A stretch of 64,000 bases of DNA from Kaistia hirudinis (GCF_014196455.1 NZ_JACIDS010000003.1:248001-312000); one strand, 5' to 3'; shown: positions 8,665 to 20,109, counted from the stretch's first letter. Numbers and translations: made by a program. Notes: generated from the sequence alone by a model not told the origin.

Positions 8665-10731
8665 TCACTTCATGTTTGGGATATATCGTCCCGTACGCAC
8701 ATCAACGAAGCCCGGCGCTTTGGTCGATTCGCCAAACACGTCGATCTGCAACGGCAGACGCGGTGCCCCTTGGACAGCACTTCCAACGGCGGGGGCTGTT
8801 AGGGCGCCAATGTCACCTCCGCGTTTCAAAAGCTCTTGGAATACCTCGGGAAGATCCGTTGCGGTCTTTCGCTCCATTAGAGCGCGGGTCACAGGGTTGT
8901 TGATGGCAGTCCGTACAGCGCGAGCCGCCAGCGGCACGCCGACAATACCGCCAGCCGTCGCGATGGGGCCGAGAGCGCCGGTAGCGCCAGCAGCAGCGAC
9001 ACCGCCCATGCCACCCACGCCGAGTGCCGGCCCGACATACTGGCCGAGCGCACCTAATACCCTCTGGCCTGCCAGCCGCTCGGCCGTGCCGGATTCAGGA
9101 AGCGGGCGCATGAACCTAGTCCCAATCAACGCTAGATCGGACAGGTCTCCGGCCTTCCCAAGCTCGCCCTTGCTCTTGAGATTGTTGGCAAGCTTCGCGA
9201 CCGAGACGTTTCCGTTTGCATCCGCCGCCTGATCGACGCGGAGCATGTTGCGCCACTGGCCGCGGGTGGCCTGAAGGGCCTTGACGGCATCAGGATCCGT
9301 CGCAGTGCGCTCCGCGGCGCCCATGAGAACGTCACGAATCTCGCCCGCATAATAGCGCACGCTGCTATCATTGCTGCGCATCGCACGGCCGAGCGGGGAA
9401 TTGTAATCCGTCAGCGCTTTGTAAGCGTCGGCCGTGAGTTTCGGCTGGAGCGACTTCGGATCGCTCGTCGTAAATTTGCCGATAATGTTGGCCACCTGCT
9501 TGCGGATCGGCGTCACCTGATCGGGCGTCAATTCCATGCCGGCTTCGTCAATGAGATTGTCGAACTCGTCGATCATCTGCTGATCGCCGCCGATGCCGCC
9601 CATCTGCCGAATGTTCTGGTCGAACTGATTGCCCAGGCGCGTGCGTGCATTGTTGATGGTCTCGACCGTCAGCTTGTCCGTGTTTTCCCCAAACGTGTTG
9701 GCGAGGGCGCGATTGAACGCGGAGCGCTGCTCAGCCATGGCGCCGGAACCGCCGGAAAACGGCATCTTGTTCGCCACATCGTTCATGTAGCGGACCATGG
9801 GATTTTGCGCGTACTGGCCCGGCTCAATATCGATGCCGAAGCGCTCGCGGGCCAGCCGCGCCAGACGGGCCGACTCTTGATCGGCGATGCCGCCGAGCGT
9901 GGCCTTTAGTCCGGACCCCGCGGCCTTAGCGATGACCGAGCCTACCGGAGAGCCGACCGCGCCGAGACCCGCCCCCATGGCGACCTGTTCGCCAAAGCCC
10001 GGCTCGATCGGTGCGTCCAGCATTTCCGAGCGCGACATGGGATCGACGGCCGTGGCGTCTGGACGGGGCGCACCCGAAACCAACGTGCCGAACAGCGCGC
10101 CCTCACCTGCGCCCCGTGAGGCAAGCGAGAGCAGCCGCGCGATGGCATTGCCGCCCTGCTGCGCCAGCGCACCCGTAGGAAGCTGCGTGACGCGCGGCAT
10201 TCCGCCGGCGCCGGCAAGGAACTGCGCTGCCCGCCCGCCTGCGACGGCGCGCACGCCCATGCCTGCAACGGGACCAAGCGCCATGGCAGCCGGCGCCGTC
10301 GCGATCATCTGGCCACCGACGCGCCCGGCCTGTCCCCAGCCGGAGCCGTGCTCGCGCTCGAACTGGTTGTTAAGGAGCCCCGAAATCAGTTCGTCGCGCG
10401 CCGCGGCCCGGTTGAACTTGTCCGGACTATTGCCCAGCAGCTCGGCACCCCTGCCGACGCCACGAATGCCACCGCGATAGATCGTGCCAAGCACGTCATC
10501 GATGCCCATCATGGCGCCTTCGCCGATGTCACCGGCAACCTGGCCCCACGTGCGCGGCGGCGCACTTTCGCGTGCAGGCGCCGGCTCGATGTCACCGCTG
10601 GTCAGCCCCCATTGGGAAAACTCACCGGCATCATTCGACGCGCCCGCGGCACTCGGCTCGTCGCCGAGGCCCCAAAGCTCGAATTCGTTGCGAGAAGGCG
10701 CGGTGCCTGGACTGGTGCGCTTTTCGGCCAT
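8665..10731 (-). CDS. Phage virion / DNA-ejection-like protein
   Basis: 688 residues with alternating polar and Gly/Ala-rich hydrophobic stretches (MIATAPAAMALGPVAGMGVRAVAGG near residue 155, and two more near 220-260 and 560-610). The middle is helical and polar (ARERFGIDIEPGQYAQNPMVRYMNDVANKMPF). This composition and size resemble internal virion or DNA-transfer proteins of podoviruses, whose hydrophobic segments are thought to cross the host envelope during ejection. There is no lysozyme motif. No capsid, portal, terminase or tail gene is in the window, so this is a remnant or a co-opted piece. Upstream ribosome-binding sequence is weak. The identification is by resemblance, not by a diagnostic motif. 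Confidence 0.6.
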   Translation of the reverse strand: MAEKRTSPGTAPSRNEFELWGLGDEPSAAGASNDAGEFSQWGLTSGDIEPAPARESAPPRTWGQVAGDIGEGAMMGIDDVLGTIYRGGIRGVGRGAELLGNSPDKFNRAAARDELISGLLNNQFEREHGSGWGQAGRVGGQMIATAPAAMALGPVAGMGVRAVAGGRAAQFLAGAGGMPRVTQLPTGALAQQGGNAIARLLSLASRGAGEGALFGTLVSGAPRPDATAVDPMSRSEMLDAPIEPGFGEQVAMGAGLGAVGSPVGSVIAKAAGSGLKATLGGIADQESARLARLARERFGIDIEPGQYAQNPMVRYMNDVANKMPFSGGSGAMAEQRSAFNRALANTFGENTDKLTVETINNARTRLGNQFDQNIRQMGGIGGDQQMIDEFDNLIDEAGMELTPDQVTPIRKQVANIIGKFTTSDPKSLQPKLTADAYKALTDYNSPLGRAMRSNDSSVRYYAGEIRDVLMGAAERTATDPDAVKALQATRGQWRNMLRVDQAADANGNVSVAKLANNLKSKGELGKAGDLSDLALIGTRFMRPLPESGTAERLAGQRVLGALGQYVGPALGVGGMGGVAAAGATGALGPIATAGGIVGVPLAARAVRTAINNPVTRALMERKTATDLPEVFQELLKRGGDIGALTAPAVGSAVQGAPRLPLQIDVFGESTKAPGFVDVRTGRYIPNMK

Positions 10732-10743
10732 TGGTTATGCGCT

Positions 10744-11637
10744 CTAATAGAGGCCGCCGGTTTGCATGGCCTGCGGCGGCTGCAAATAGGTCTTCATCAG
10801 CTCGTACTGTGCGATGTTATTTGCCGCGTTGGTTATGCCCTGTGCGGTATTGAGCGCGGCGCCAGCCTGTGCGTTGCCGGCTCCATAGGCCGCTTGCCCT
10901 GACGTGTTGCCAGCGCCAATCAGTGCATTGCCCACGCCCTGCGCGGCGTTCATGTAGTTCCCCGAAATTCCCGCGCCGAGGGCAGTCAGCATGTTCGCGA
11001 CATTGGCTGCCGTTTGGCCTTGTACTCCAGCGGCCCCAGATGCCGTCTGCAATCCAAGATTGGACAGCAAGCCTGCCGCATTCTGCCCTGTCCCGAGCAG
11101 GGAAGTCAGATTGCCGAATTGGTTCTGATAGGTGTTGTCTGCGAGGCCTGTGGCGTAGTTCGCCGCGCCCTTGAGTGCAGCGCCGGAAGATCCAAGCCCG
11201 CGGGCCGCCGCCGAGTTCTGGACGGCTTTCAGCCCCTGATTGAGCGTGAACTGGTAGCCAGGCGTCGCGGCAAGCCATGCCTGTGCATTCTGGGGGTTGG
11301 CATACAGGTCGTTAATCGCGCCGGCTGCACTCTGTCCGAGGCCGATATAGGGGGCCATCTGGCTTTGCCCGTTGCCGTAGGCGCCGGCATAATAGCCGAG
11401 CAACTGCGGCAGCGCAGCGTTCTGCGTGTCGATCGCCTGCCCGGTGAAGTCCTGAAGCGCTTGATTACCGACATCGCGCGCGTTCGTGTACCACTGGCTC
11501 GCTTGCCCGGCCGCCTGTTGCGCATACTGCGTCGCTTTATCAGCGGCTTGCGTCTGTGCCTTCGCCGCCTTGCTGCTCGCAAGAGCGCTAGCGCCCGCGC
11601 CGATGACGGCGGAACCGATCGTTGCGACCGCTACCAT
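10744..11637 (-). CDS. Phage DNA-transfer-like protein, Ala/Gly/Gln-rich
   Basis: 297 residues. An N-terminal small hydrophobic segment (VAVATIGSAVIGAGASALASS) is followed by an Ala/Gln coiled stretch (KAAKAQTQAADKATQYAQQAAGQASQWY) and then a region with a pattern common in podovirus DNA-transfer proteins: AWLAATPGYQFTLNQGLKAVQNSAAARGLGSSGAALKG, then NTYQNQFGNLTSLLGTGQNAAG. Such proteins are packed in the virion and ejected with DNA. GAGGGG, overlapping the stop codon of the RHH gene, stands 8 nt before the ATG. It is followed 12 nt later by the 688-residue gene, forming a typical pair of ejection-protein genes. Confidence 0.68.
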   Translation of the reverse strand: MVAVATIGSAVIGAGASALASSKAAKAQTQAADKATQYAQQAAGQASQWYTNARDVGNQALQDFTGQAIDTQNAALPQLLGYYAGAYGNGQSQMAPYIGLGQSAAGAINDLYANPQNAQAWLAATPGYQFTLNQGLKAVQNSAAARGLGSSGAALKGAANYATGLADNTYQNQFGNLTSLLGTGQNAAGLLSNLGLQTASGAAGVQGQTAANVANMLTALGAGISGNYMNAAQGVGNALIGAGNTSGQAAYGAGNAQAGAALNTAQGITNAANNIAQYELMKTYLQPPQAMQTGGLY

Positions 11638-11640
11638 CGC

Positions 11641-11856
11641 CTAGCCCCTCGCCTCTAGTACACGAGCCTGCGTCGGGCTGCTGCCTTGGCGGCACGTCGC
11701 GATGCCCCTTTCCTTTTCCATGTAGTCGGCGACGCCAAGGCGCCCCGCGACCGACTCTCTCACGAGCCTAGAAATGGAAATTCCGGCTTCCGATGCGGCC
11801 GATCGGAGTATCAGAGAAAACTCTGGCGGAACACGAAGGCATATGATCTTGGACAT
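11641..11856 (-). CDS. Ribbon-helix-helix DNA-binding protein
   Basis: 71 residues. The first 45 fit an Arc/CopG-type ribbon-helix-helix: a strand (KIICLRVPPEF), then a helix (LILRSAASEAGI), then SISRLVRESVAGRLG. The C-terminal 25 residues are polar and unmatched. No strong Shine-Dalgarno precedes the ATG; that stretch is occupied by an inverted repeat at 11862-11888, a natural site for autoregulation. The two ejection-like genes follow directly (3-nt gap), so this protein probably governs the whole four-gene unit. A MobC or antitoxin role is possible, but no relaxase or toxin gene is adjacent. Confidence 0.68.
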   Translation of the reverse strand: MSKIICLRVPPEFSLILRSAASEAGISISRLVRESVAGRLGVADYMEKERGIATCRQGSSPTQARVLEARG

Positions 11857-11861
11857 GGTCG

Positions 11862-11888
11862 AATGTTCGCCGTTGACTAGCGAACATT
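11862..11888. promoter_or_regulatory. Operator candidate for the RHH protein
   Basis: AATGTTCGC at 11862-11870 and GCGAACATT at 11880-11888 form a perfect 9-bp inverted repeat separated by 9 nt. The near arm starts 5 bp before the RHH start codon and the far arm overlaps a minus-strand -10-like GATAAT (11886-11891). Confidence 0.55.
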
Positions 11889-11912
11889 ATCCGATTTTTG
11901 ACTGTATTACAA
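11886..11912 (-). promoter_or_regulatory. Predicted promoter of the phage-derived operon
   Basis: On the minus strand TTGTAA (11912-11907) is followed after 15 nt by GATAAT (11891-11886). The spacing is short for sigma70 but the site is AT-rich, lies directly upstream of the RHH gene, and overlaps its inverted repeat. Confidence 0.4.
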
Positions 11913-12154
11913 TGTCGGTCGACCGTATGTATATGATAAATCTGAGACATTATATTGAGTAATGATGCGGTATATTCAGTATCATTTAGGAGTACTGACA
12001 TTTATTGACATGCTGCCGCGAGACCCTCCTGCTCGTCGCCGGGCTTCGAAAGCGCAGCCGCGAGCGCTGGCGAAAGAGTAGGGGGAGAGGCGTATCCGAG
12101 GCGGTCCAGCGCCCAAATCGCGGCTGGTGGTCACCATGTGGTCACCAAAACGAA
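11913..12154. other. Gene-free stretch, AT-rich at its left end, beside tRNA-Ala
   Basis: About 240 bp with no gene. The first 90 bp are strikingly AT-rich compared with the surrounding DNA and contain two TATATT(G/C)AGTA copies exactly 20 bp apart (11951 and 11971) and a 6-bp inverted repeat TCAGTA/TACTGA (11976-11981 and 11993-11998). Further right, TGGTCACCA occurs twice in tandem (12128-12136 and 12139-12147). No integrase frame could be made out. Confidence 0.5.
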
Positions 12155-12178
12155 AAGCGGTCCCGAATGGGACCGCTT
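12155..12178 (-). terminator. Hairpin terminator of tRNA-Ala
   Basis: AAGCGGTCCC and GGGACCGCTT form a perfect 10-bp stem with a 4-nt loop. Read on the minus strand it is followed by TTCGTTTTGG, and it lies 39 bp beyond the 3' end of the tRNA, so it should end tRNA transcription. Confidence 0.65.
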
Positions 12179-12216
12179 GTCATGTCAGATTGCCGTTACT
12201 TTTCAACCTGTTGGAC

Positions 12217-14974
<2,758 letters not shown>

Positions 14975-15265
14975 ATCGACGCGATCGGCCCCTGAATCGG
15001 CACCTTTGCGCCATTTCCGCCTTGCTGGCGTGAATTCGAGACTATATAGAGCCCAAGTCTCGACGGACCCGGGTCCGGCGCCCCTTCATGGCGCCAGTCT
15101 CGGCAGCCTCGGGATGAAACATCGGGCCCCGATCCGGAAGCGTCGGTCCGCCTTATTCGGCAGCCGCGATCCTATCCCCCAGAGGGATGATCGCCGGGCA
15201 GGACCGGGTCCCGATATCGCAACACGAACCGCCGACGCATGCCAGCAATGGCACCAGGAGATTTC
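14975..15265 (+). promoter_or_regulatory. rpsA leader with predicted promoter and several palindromes
   Basis: 291 bp without a gene. A promoter-like TTGCTG (15022-15027), 17 nt, TATAGA (15045-15050) gives rpsA its own transcription start. Downstream lie CGAGAC/GTCTCG (15037-15042, 15057-15062), a 14-bp perfect palindrome CGGACCCGGGTCCG (15064-15077), two GGCGCC units (15077-15082, 15090-15095) and ATCGGG-C-CCCGAT (15121-15133). Structured leaders of ribosomal protein genes are often autoregulatory; that role is inferred here. Confidence 0.45.
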
Positions 15266-16960
15266 ATGGCTCTATCCAATCCGTCCCGCGAAGATTTTGC
15301 CGCACTGCTCGAGGAGTCCTTCCAGAAGGAGGATGTCTACGAGGGTAGCGTCGTCAAGGGTACCGTCGTCGCCATCGAGAAGGATCTCGCCGTCATCGAC
15401 GTCGGCCTGAAGACCGAAGGTCGCGTGGCGCTCAAGGAATTCGCGGGTCCCGGCCGCGATCAGCCGATCAAGGTCGGCGACGTCGTCGAGGTCTATCTGG
15501 AGCGCGTCGAGAACGCGCTCGGCGAAGCCGTTCTCTCGCGCGACAAGGCGCGCCGCGAGGAGAGCTGGATCCGCCTCGAGGAGCAGTTCAACAAGAAGGA
15601 GAAGGTCACCGGCGTGATCTTCAACCAGGTCAAGGGCGGCTTCACGGTCGACCTCGACGGCGCTGTGGCGTTCCTGCCGCGCTCCCAGGTGGACATCCGC
15701 CCGGTGCGCGACGTCGGCCCGCTCATGCACACGCCGCAGCCCTTCGAAATCCTCAAGATGGACAAGCGCCGCGGCAATATCGTCGTCTCGCGCCGTACCG
15801 TGCTTGAAGAGACCCGCGCCGAGCAGCGTTCCGAGCTGGTCCAGAGCCTCGAAGAGGGTCAGATCATCGAGGGCGTGGTCAAGAACATCACCGATTACGG
15901 TGCGTTCGTCGACCTCGGCGGCATCGACGGCCTGCTGCACGTCACGGATATCGCGTGGCGCCGCATCAACCACCCGACCGAGGTTCTCTCGATCGGCCAG
16001 ACCGTCCGCGTGCAGATCATCCGCGTCAATCACGAGACGCACCGCATCTCGCTCGGCATGAAGCAGCTCGAGGCCGATCCGTGGTCGGGCATCGAGGCGA
16101 AGTATCCGGTCAATGCCAAGTTCACGGGCCGCGTCACGAACATCACCGACTACGGTGCGTTCGTCGAGCTCGAGCCGGGCATCGAAGGCCTGATCCACGT
16201 CTCCGAGATGAGCTGGACCAAGAAGAACGTCCATCCCGGCAAGATCGTCTCGACCTCGCAGGAAGTCGAAGTGGTCATCCTCGAGGTGGATCCGGTCAAG
16301 CGCCGCATCTCGCTCGGCCTCAAGCAGACGCTGCAGAATCCGTGGGAAGCCTTCGCCGAGAAGTATCCCATCGGTTCGGTGGTCGAGGGCGAGGTCAAGA
16401 ACAAGACCGAGTTCGGCCTGTTCATCGGTCTCGACGGCGACGTCGACGGCATGGTGCACCTGTCGGACCTCGACTGGAACCGTCCCGGCGAGCAGGTCAT
16501 CGACGAGTACAACCGCGGCGACATGGTCCGTGCGCAGGTGCTCGACGTCGACATCGAGAAGGAGCGTATCTCGCTCGGCATCAAGCAGGTGGGCGGTGAT
16601 CCGTTCGTCGAGGCCGGCGATATCCGCAAGGGCGCTGTCGTGACCTGCGAGATCCTGCAGGTGACCGATGGTGGTCTCGAGGTTCGCATCGCCGACACCG
16701 ACCTGACCGCCTTCATCCGCCGCGCCGACCTGTCGCGCGACCGGTCGGAGCAGCGTCCGGAGCGTTTCGCTGCCGGCGAGAAGGTCGACGCCCGCGTCAC
16801 CAACTTCGACAAGAAGGCCCGCAAGGTTGCCGTCTCCATCAAGGCGCTCGAAATCGCCGAGGAGAAGGAAGCCGTGGCCCAGTTCGGTTCGTCCGACTCG
16901 GGCGCCTCGCTCGGCGACATTCTGGGCGCGGCCCTGAAGGCCCGCCAGAACGAGGAATAA
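15266..16960 (+). CDS. rpsA: 30S ribosomal protein S1
   Basis: 564 residues, composed of six S1 OB-fold repeats. The first two are divergent (DLAVIDVGLKTEGRV, GGFTVDLDGAVAFLP); four strong repeats follow, recognisable by TDYGAFVDLGGIDGLLHVTDI, TDYGAFVELEPGIEGLIHVSEM, TEFGLFIGLDGDVDGMVHLSDL and a final ADTDLTAFIRRADL. The protein binds mRNA on the small subunit and helps initiation. ATG 15266 has AGGAG 5 nt upstream; the frame is open further 5', but those residues do not fit S1. A strong terminator follows at 17002. Confidence 0.97.
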   Translation: MALSNPSREDFAALLEESFQKEDVYEGSVVKGTVVAIEKDLAVIDVGLKTEGRVALKEFAGPGRDQPIKVGDVVEVYLERVENALGEAVLSRDKARREESWIRLEEQFNKKEKVTGVIFNQVKGGFTVDLDGAVAFLPRSQVDIRPVRDVGPLMHTPQPFEILKMDKRRGNIVVSRRTVLEETRAEQRSELVQSLEEGQIIEGVVKNITDYGAFVDLGGIDGLLHVTDIAWRRINHPTEVLSIGQTVRVQIIRVNHETHRISLGMKQLEADPWSGIEAKYPVNAKFTGRVTNITDYGAFVELEPGIEGLIHVSEMSWTKKNVHPGKIVSTSQEVEVVILEVDPVKRRISLGLKQTLQNPWEAFAEKYPIGSVVEGEVKNKTEFGLFIGLDGDVDGMVHLSDLDWNRPGEQVIDEYNRGDMVRAQVLDVDIEKERISLGIKQVGGDPFVEAGDIRKGAVVTCEILQVTDGGLEVRIADTDLTAFIRRADLSRDRSEQRPERFAAGEKVDARVTNFDKKARKVAVSIKALEIAEEKEAVAQFGSSDSGASLGDILGAALKARQNEE

Positions 16961-17001
16961 TCCTCCTCGCCGCGGCGCGAGCCGCGGCCCAGACACGATC
17001 G

Positions 17002-17033
17002 AACGCCCCGCCTCGTGCGGGGCGTTTTCGTTT
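17002..17033 (+). terminator. Rho-independent terminator after rpsA
   Basis: AACGCCCCGC (17002-17011), 5-nt loop, GCGGGGCGTT (17017-17026), followed by TTCGTTT. A perfect 10-bp stem with a T-rich tail, 42 bp after the rpsA stop. Confidence 0.85.
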
Positions 17034-17153
17034 GCGGACGCCATTTCCGAAGTCCTGACAAGCGTTTGCCCGGCCGCCCCGCGCCGTCCGGGTTTGATTT
17101 CACCGCCGGGAAGGGCTAACTGCTCTGGCGAATTGGCTCGCATGGAGGAACGC

Positions 17154-18152
17154 ATGGACGCGGACCAGATCATCGATCGCCGCCGGCTCAAACGGAAGCT
17201 CGTGTTCTGGCGCGTGCTCGGCCTGCTCGCGCTGGTCGCGGCCATCGTCGTCGGCGGCATCCTCGCGATCGGTCCGGACCGGATCGGCGAGCGCGCCAAT
17301 GCGCATATCGCCCGCATCTCCATCGGCGGCTTCATCTCGGACGATCGCGCCGAACTCGAACTGCTCGATCGCCTCGGCAAGTCGGATGCGGTCAAGGCGG
17401 TGCTCGTGTCGATCGATTCGCCCGGCGGCGCGACGGTCGGCGGCGAGGCGCTCTATGACGGGTTGCGGGCCCTGTCGGCCAGGAAGCCGACGGTCACCTC
17501 GATCAAGACGGTCGGCGCCTCGGCAGCCTATATGGCGGCGATCGCGACGGATCACGTCGTGGCCTACAAGACCTCGATCACCGGATCGATCGGCGTGCTG
17601 TTCCAGTCGCCCGAGGTTTCCGAAGCCATGGCGAAGCTCGGCATCAAGCTGACCGAAGTTAAATCCTCGCCGTTGAAGGCCGCGCCCTCGCCCTTCGAGC
17701 CGGCGACGCCCGAAGCGCTCGCCGTCATCCAGTCGCTTGTCGGCGACAGCTACAACTGGTTCGTCGACATCGTCGCCGAACGGCGCAAGCTGGACCGTCC
17801 GACGGCGCTCCGCCTCTCCGATGGCCGTGTCTATTCCGGCAGCCAGGCGCTGGCCGCAGGCCTGATCGACGCCGTCGGCGGCGAGGAAGTCGCGCTCGCA
17901 TGGCTGGCGAGCGAGAAAAATATTGATCCGCAGTTGCGCGTGATCGAGTGGAAGAAAGATGACGCGAGCTCGGGCTTCTCCTTCGCGGAAGCCGCACTTT
18001 TCCTGCTGATCCGGCAGGTTGGGCTCGATCCGTCCGGCGGCGAGGCTTCCGCGATCGGTCGCCTTCTGCCGCAGCGTCTCGGCCTTGACGGTCTTCAATC
18101 GGTTTGGCAGGCTCCGACCGCTCTGAATGACGCCGGGGGGACTGCGCGATGA
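17154..18152 (+). CDS. sppA: Signal peptide peptidase SppA (short form)
   Basis: 332 residues, an inner-membrane Ser/Lys protease that clears cleaved signal peptides. One N-terminal membrane helix (residues about 18-38, [20 protein letters not shown]) precedes a single S49 peptidase domain. The likely nucleophile is the Ser of [12 protein letters not shown] and the likely general base the Lys of [23 protein letters not shown] is the conserved segment between. ATG 17154 has GGAGG directly upstream; ATG 17142 is in frame but overlaps that site. The last codons overlap ihfB (ATGA). Confidence 0.93.
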   Translation: MDADQIIDRRRLKRKLVFWRVLGLLALVAAIVVGGILAIGPDRIGERANAHIARISIGGFISDDRAELELLDRLGKSDAVKAVLVSIDSPGGATVGGEALYDGLRALSARKPTVTSIKTVGASAAYMAAIATDHVVAYKTSITGSIGVLFQSPEVSEAMAKLGIKLTEVKSSPLKAAPSPFEPATPEALAVIQSLVGDSYNWFVDIVAERRKLDRPTALRLSDGRVYSGSQALAAGLIDAVGGEEVALAWLASEKNIDPQLRVIEWKKDDASSGFSFAEAALFLLIRQVGLDPSGGEASAIGRLLPQRLGLDGLQSVWQAPTALNDAGGTAR

Positions 18153-18430
18153 TCAAGTCGGAACTCGTGCAGAGGATCGCGGAGCAGAATCCGCATCTGT
18201 ATCAGCGCGATGTCGAGCACATCGTGAACTCGATCCTCGAGGAGATCGTCGAGGCGCTGGCCCGGGGCGATCGGGTCGAGCTGCGCGGCTTCGGCGCCTT
18301 CTCGGTCAAGAACCGCCCGGCGCGCCAGGGGCGCAACCCGCGGACGGGCACGAAGGTTGACGTGACCGAGAAGTTCGTCCCCTTCTTCAAGACCGGCAAG
18401 GAGATGCGCGAGCGCCTCAACGCGGATTGA
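18149..18430 (+). CDS. ihfB: Integration host factor beta subunit
   Basis: 93 residues, a DNA-bending HU/IHF-fold protein that pairs with IhfA. It shows [17 protein letters not shown] at the N-terminus (beta-type rather than HU), [18 protein letters not shown], and the arm [10 protein letters not shown] with the Pro that wedges between base pairs, ending in [13 protein letters not shown]. It overlaps sppA by 4 nt and is 25 nt before the LapA-domain gene. Confidence 0.96.
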   Translation: MIKSELVQRIAEQNPHLYQRDVEHIVNSILEEIVEALARGDRVELRGFGAFSVKNRPARQGRNPRTGTKVDVTEKFVPFFKTGKEMRERLNAD

Positions 18431-18455
18431 TCCGCCGGGGAGCAGAGCAGGCACG

Positions 18456-18800
18456 ATGAAGAAACTTCTGGCAGCGCTGATCCTCGTCCCGCTCGCGATC
18501 ATCGTGGTGGCCCTGTCCGTGGCCAATCGGCATGCGGTCGTCCTGTCGCTGGATCCGTTCAATGGCGAGGCGCCGGCGGTTGCCGTGGCGGTTCCGCTGT
18601 TCGTCGTCCTCTTCGCCGCGCTCGCTATCGGCGTGCTGCTCGGCGGCATCGGTGTCTGGCTCGGCCAGGGACGCTGGCGTCGTCAGGCGCGCGCGCTGAA
18701 GCGCGAGGCGACGACAGTTCGCCGGGAGAACGAGGCGTTCAAGGCCGCGCGCACCAGCCCGGCCACGGCGCTCGCCGTGTCGCGGCGCGACGCGGCCTGA
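18456..18800 (+). CDS. LapA-domain (DUF1049) membrane protein
   Basis: 114 residues with two membrane helices (about 4-24, and 45-72 ending in LLGGIGVWLGQGRWRR) and a basic, probably coiled cytoplasmic tail. The first helix and the phrase SVANRHAVVLSLDPF are the LapA_dom pattern. The E. coli relative takes part in controlling lipopolysaccharide assembly; the role of alphaproteobacterial members is unproven. It lies after ihfB in the order ihfB-lapA-trpF seen in related genomes, here separated from trpF by the MFS/MarR pair. Confidence 0.85.
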   Translation: MKKLLAALILVPLAIIVVALSVANRHAVVLSLDPFNGEAPAVAVAVPLFVVLFAALAIGVLLGGIGVWLGQGRWRRQARALKREATTVRRENEAFKAARTSPATALAVSRRDAA

Positions 18801-18825
18801 GACCGGTCACACCGCGGCCGGGCCG

Positions 18826-20043
18826 TCACGCTGTCGTTGGCGCGTCTTCCCCCAGCGGCCGCGGGAACGGGCGGAAGGTGATGGCGATCAGGAAGGCCGC
18901 GAGGCCGAGCCCGAACGAGGTGATGTAGAGCCCGCCATAGCTGCCGGTCGCATCGAAGATCCAGCCGCCGAGGACCGGGCCGAGCGCCATGCCGAGTCCG
19001 CCGGCCATGCCGGTGCCGCCCATCACCGTTCCCATGATCCGCATCGGGAAATTCTCCCGGATCAGGACCGCATAGAGCGGCATCACGCCGGCATAGATGA
19101 AGCCGAACAGGGCGGCGACCGCGTAAAACTGGCCGAGCTCGCGGGCGAAATAATAGCCGAGCGCGCCGAAGGCCTGTGCGAGCAGACCGGCGACCAGCAC
19201 ATGCTTCGCGCCGAAGCGATCGCCCATCAGGCCGAAGCCGAGCCGGCCCGCCATGCCCGCGATCCCCTCGACCGAATAGATCGAGACCGCTGCCAGCGCG
19301 GAGATCCCGCAGATCTCGGCATAGGAGACGGTGTGGAAGATCGGGCCGGAATGGGTGGCGCAGCAGAAGAAATTGGTCAGGACGAGGATCAGGAACGGCG
19401 CCGAGGTCACGGCGTCGCGCACGCTCATGCCGGCCGGCGGCCCTGCGTCGTTGGCAAGGCCGGGCGCCGTCTCGACCGCCGGCGGCCGGCGCAACAGGGC
19501 TGCGGCCGGGATCGTCACCAGCACCACGATCACGGCCAGGATGGAGAACACATCGCGCCAGTCATGCCCGCCGACCAGCCAGGCCGCGAGCGGCGACATG
19601 GTGACGGGGGCGAGGCCCATGCCGGCCGAGACGAGCGAGACGGCGAGGCTGCGCTGCGTCGTAAACCAGCCGGTGACGGTCGCCATCATCGGCGCGAAGA
19701 ACGCGGCGACCGCGCCGCCGACCATGACGCCGAAGAACAGCTGAAACAGGAACAGCGACGGCGCGCGGCCGGCGAGCCACAGGCTGAAGGCGAACAGCGC
19801 CGCACCGGACATCACCACCGGGCGGGCGCCGAAGCGGTCCGAGAGGGCGCCCCAGCCCATCGAGGTTGCCGCCATGGCGAGGAAGCCGATCGTCATCGCG
19901 CCGGAGATGCCGGTTCGCGACCAGGCGGTGGCTTCGACCATCGGCGTCAGCAGCACGGGCAGCGAGAACATCGCGCCCATCGCCACGCAGCCCATGATGC
20001 CGCCCGCCGCAACGATCACCCAGCGATAGGCCGGATCCGCCAT
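18826..20043 (-). CDS. MFS transporter, oxalate/formate-antiporter-like
   Basis: A 405-residue, 12-helix major facilitator. It carries the MFS loop GWGALSDRFGARPVV after helix 2, its repeat GRLGFGLMGDRFGAKHVLV in the second half, and a C-terminal GMALGPVLGGWIFDATGSYGGLY typical of the monocarboxylate/OFA group. ATG 20043 (MADPAYRWVIV) is preceded by GGGAGG; the in-frame extension to 20100 is unlikely coding. It is divergent from a MarR gene with a palindrome between, so it is probably that regulator's target. Substrate unknown; an organic acid or xenobiotic is plausible. Confidence 0.87.
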   Translation of the reverse strand: MADPAYRWVIVAAGGIMGCVAMGAMFSLPVLLTPMVEATAWSRTGISGAMTIGFLAMAATSMGWGALSDRFGARPVVMSGAALFAFSLWLAGRAPSLFLFQLFFGVMVGGAVAAFFAPMMATVTGWFTTQRSLAVSLVSAGMGLAPVTMSPLAAWLVGGHDWRDVFSILAVIVVLVTIPAAALLRRPPAVETAPGLANDAGPPAGMSVRDAVTSAPFLILVLTNFFCCATHSGPIFHTVSYAEICGISALAAVSIYSVEGIAGMAGRLGFGLMGDRFGAKHVLVAGLLAQAFGALGYYFARELGQFYAVAALFGFIYAGVMPLYAVLIRENFPMRIMGTVMGGTGMAGGLGMALGPVLGGWIFDATGSYGGLYITSFGLGLAAFLIAITFRPFPRPLGEDAPTTA

Positions 20044-20109
20044 CCTGTCCTCCCCGCGCGTATCTCCGGAACGCGGCTGCGCGTCCAAATTTGTCCTCAC
20101 GAGAATAGT

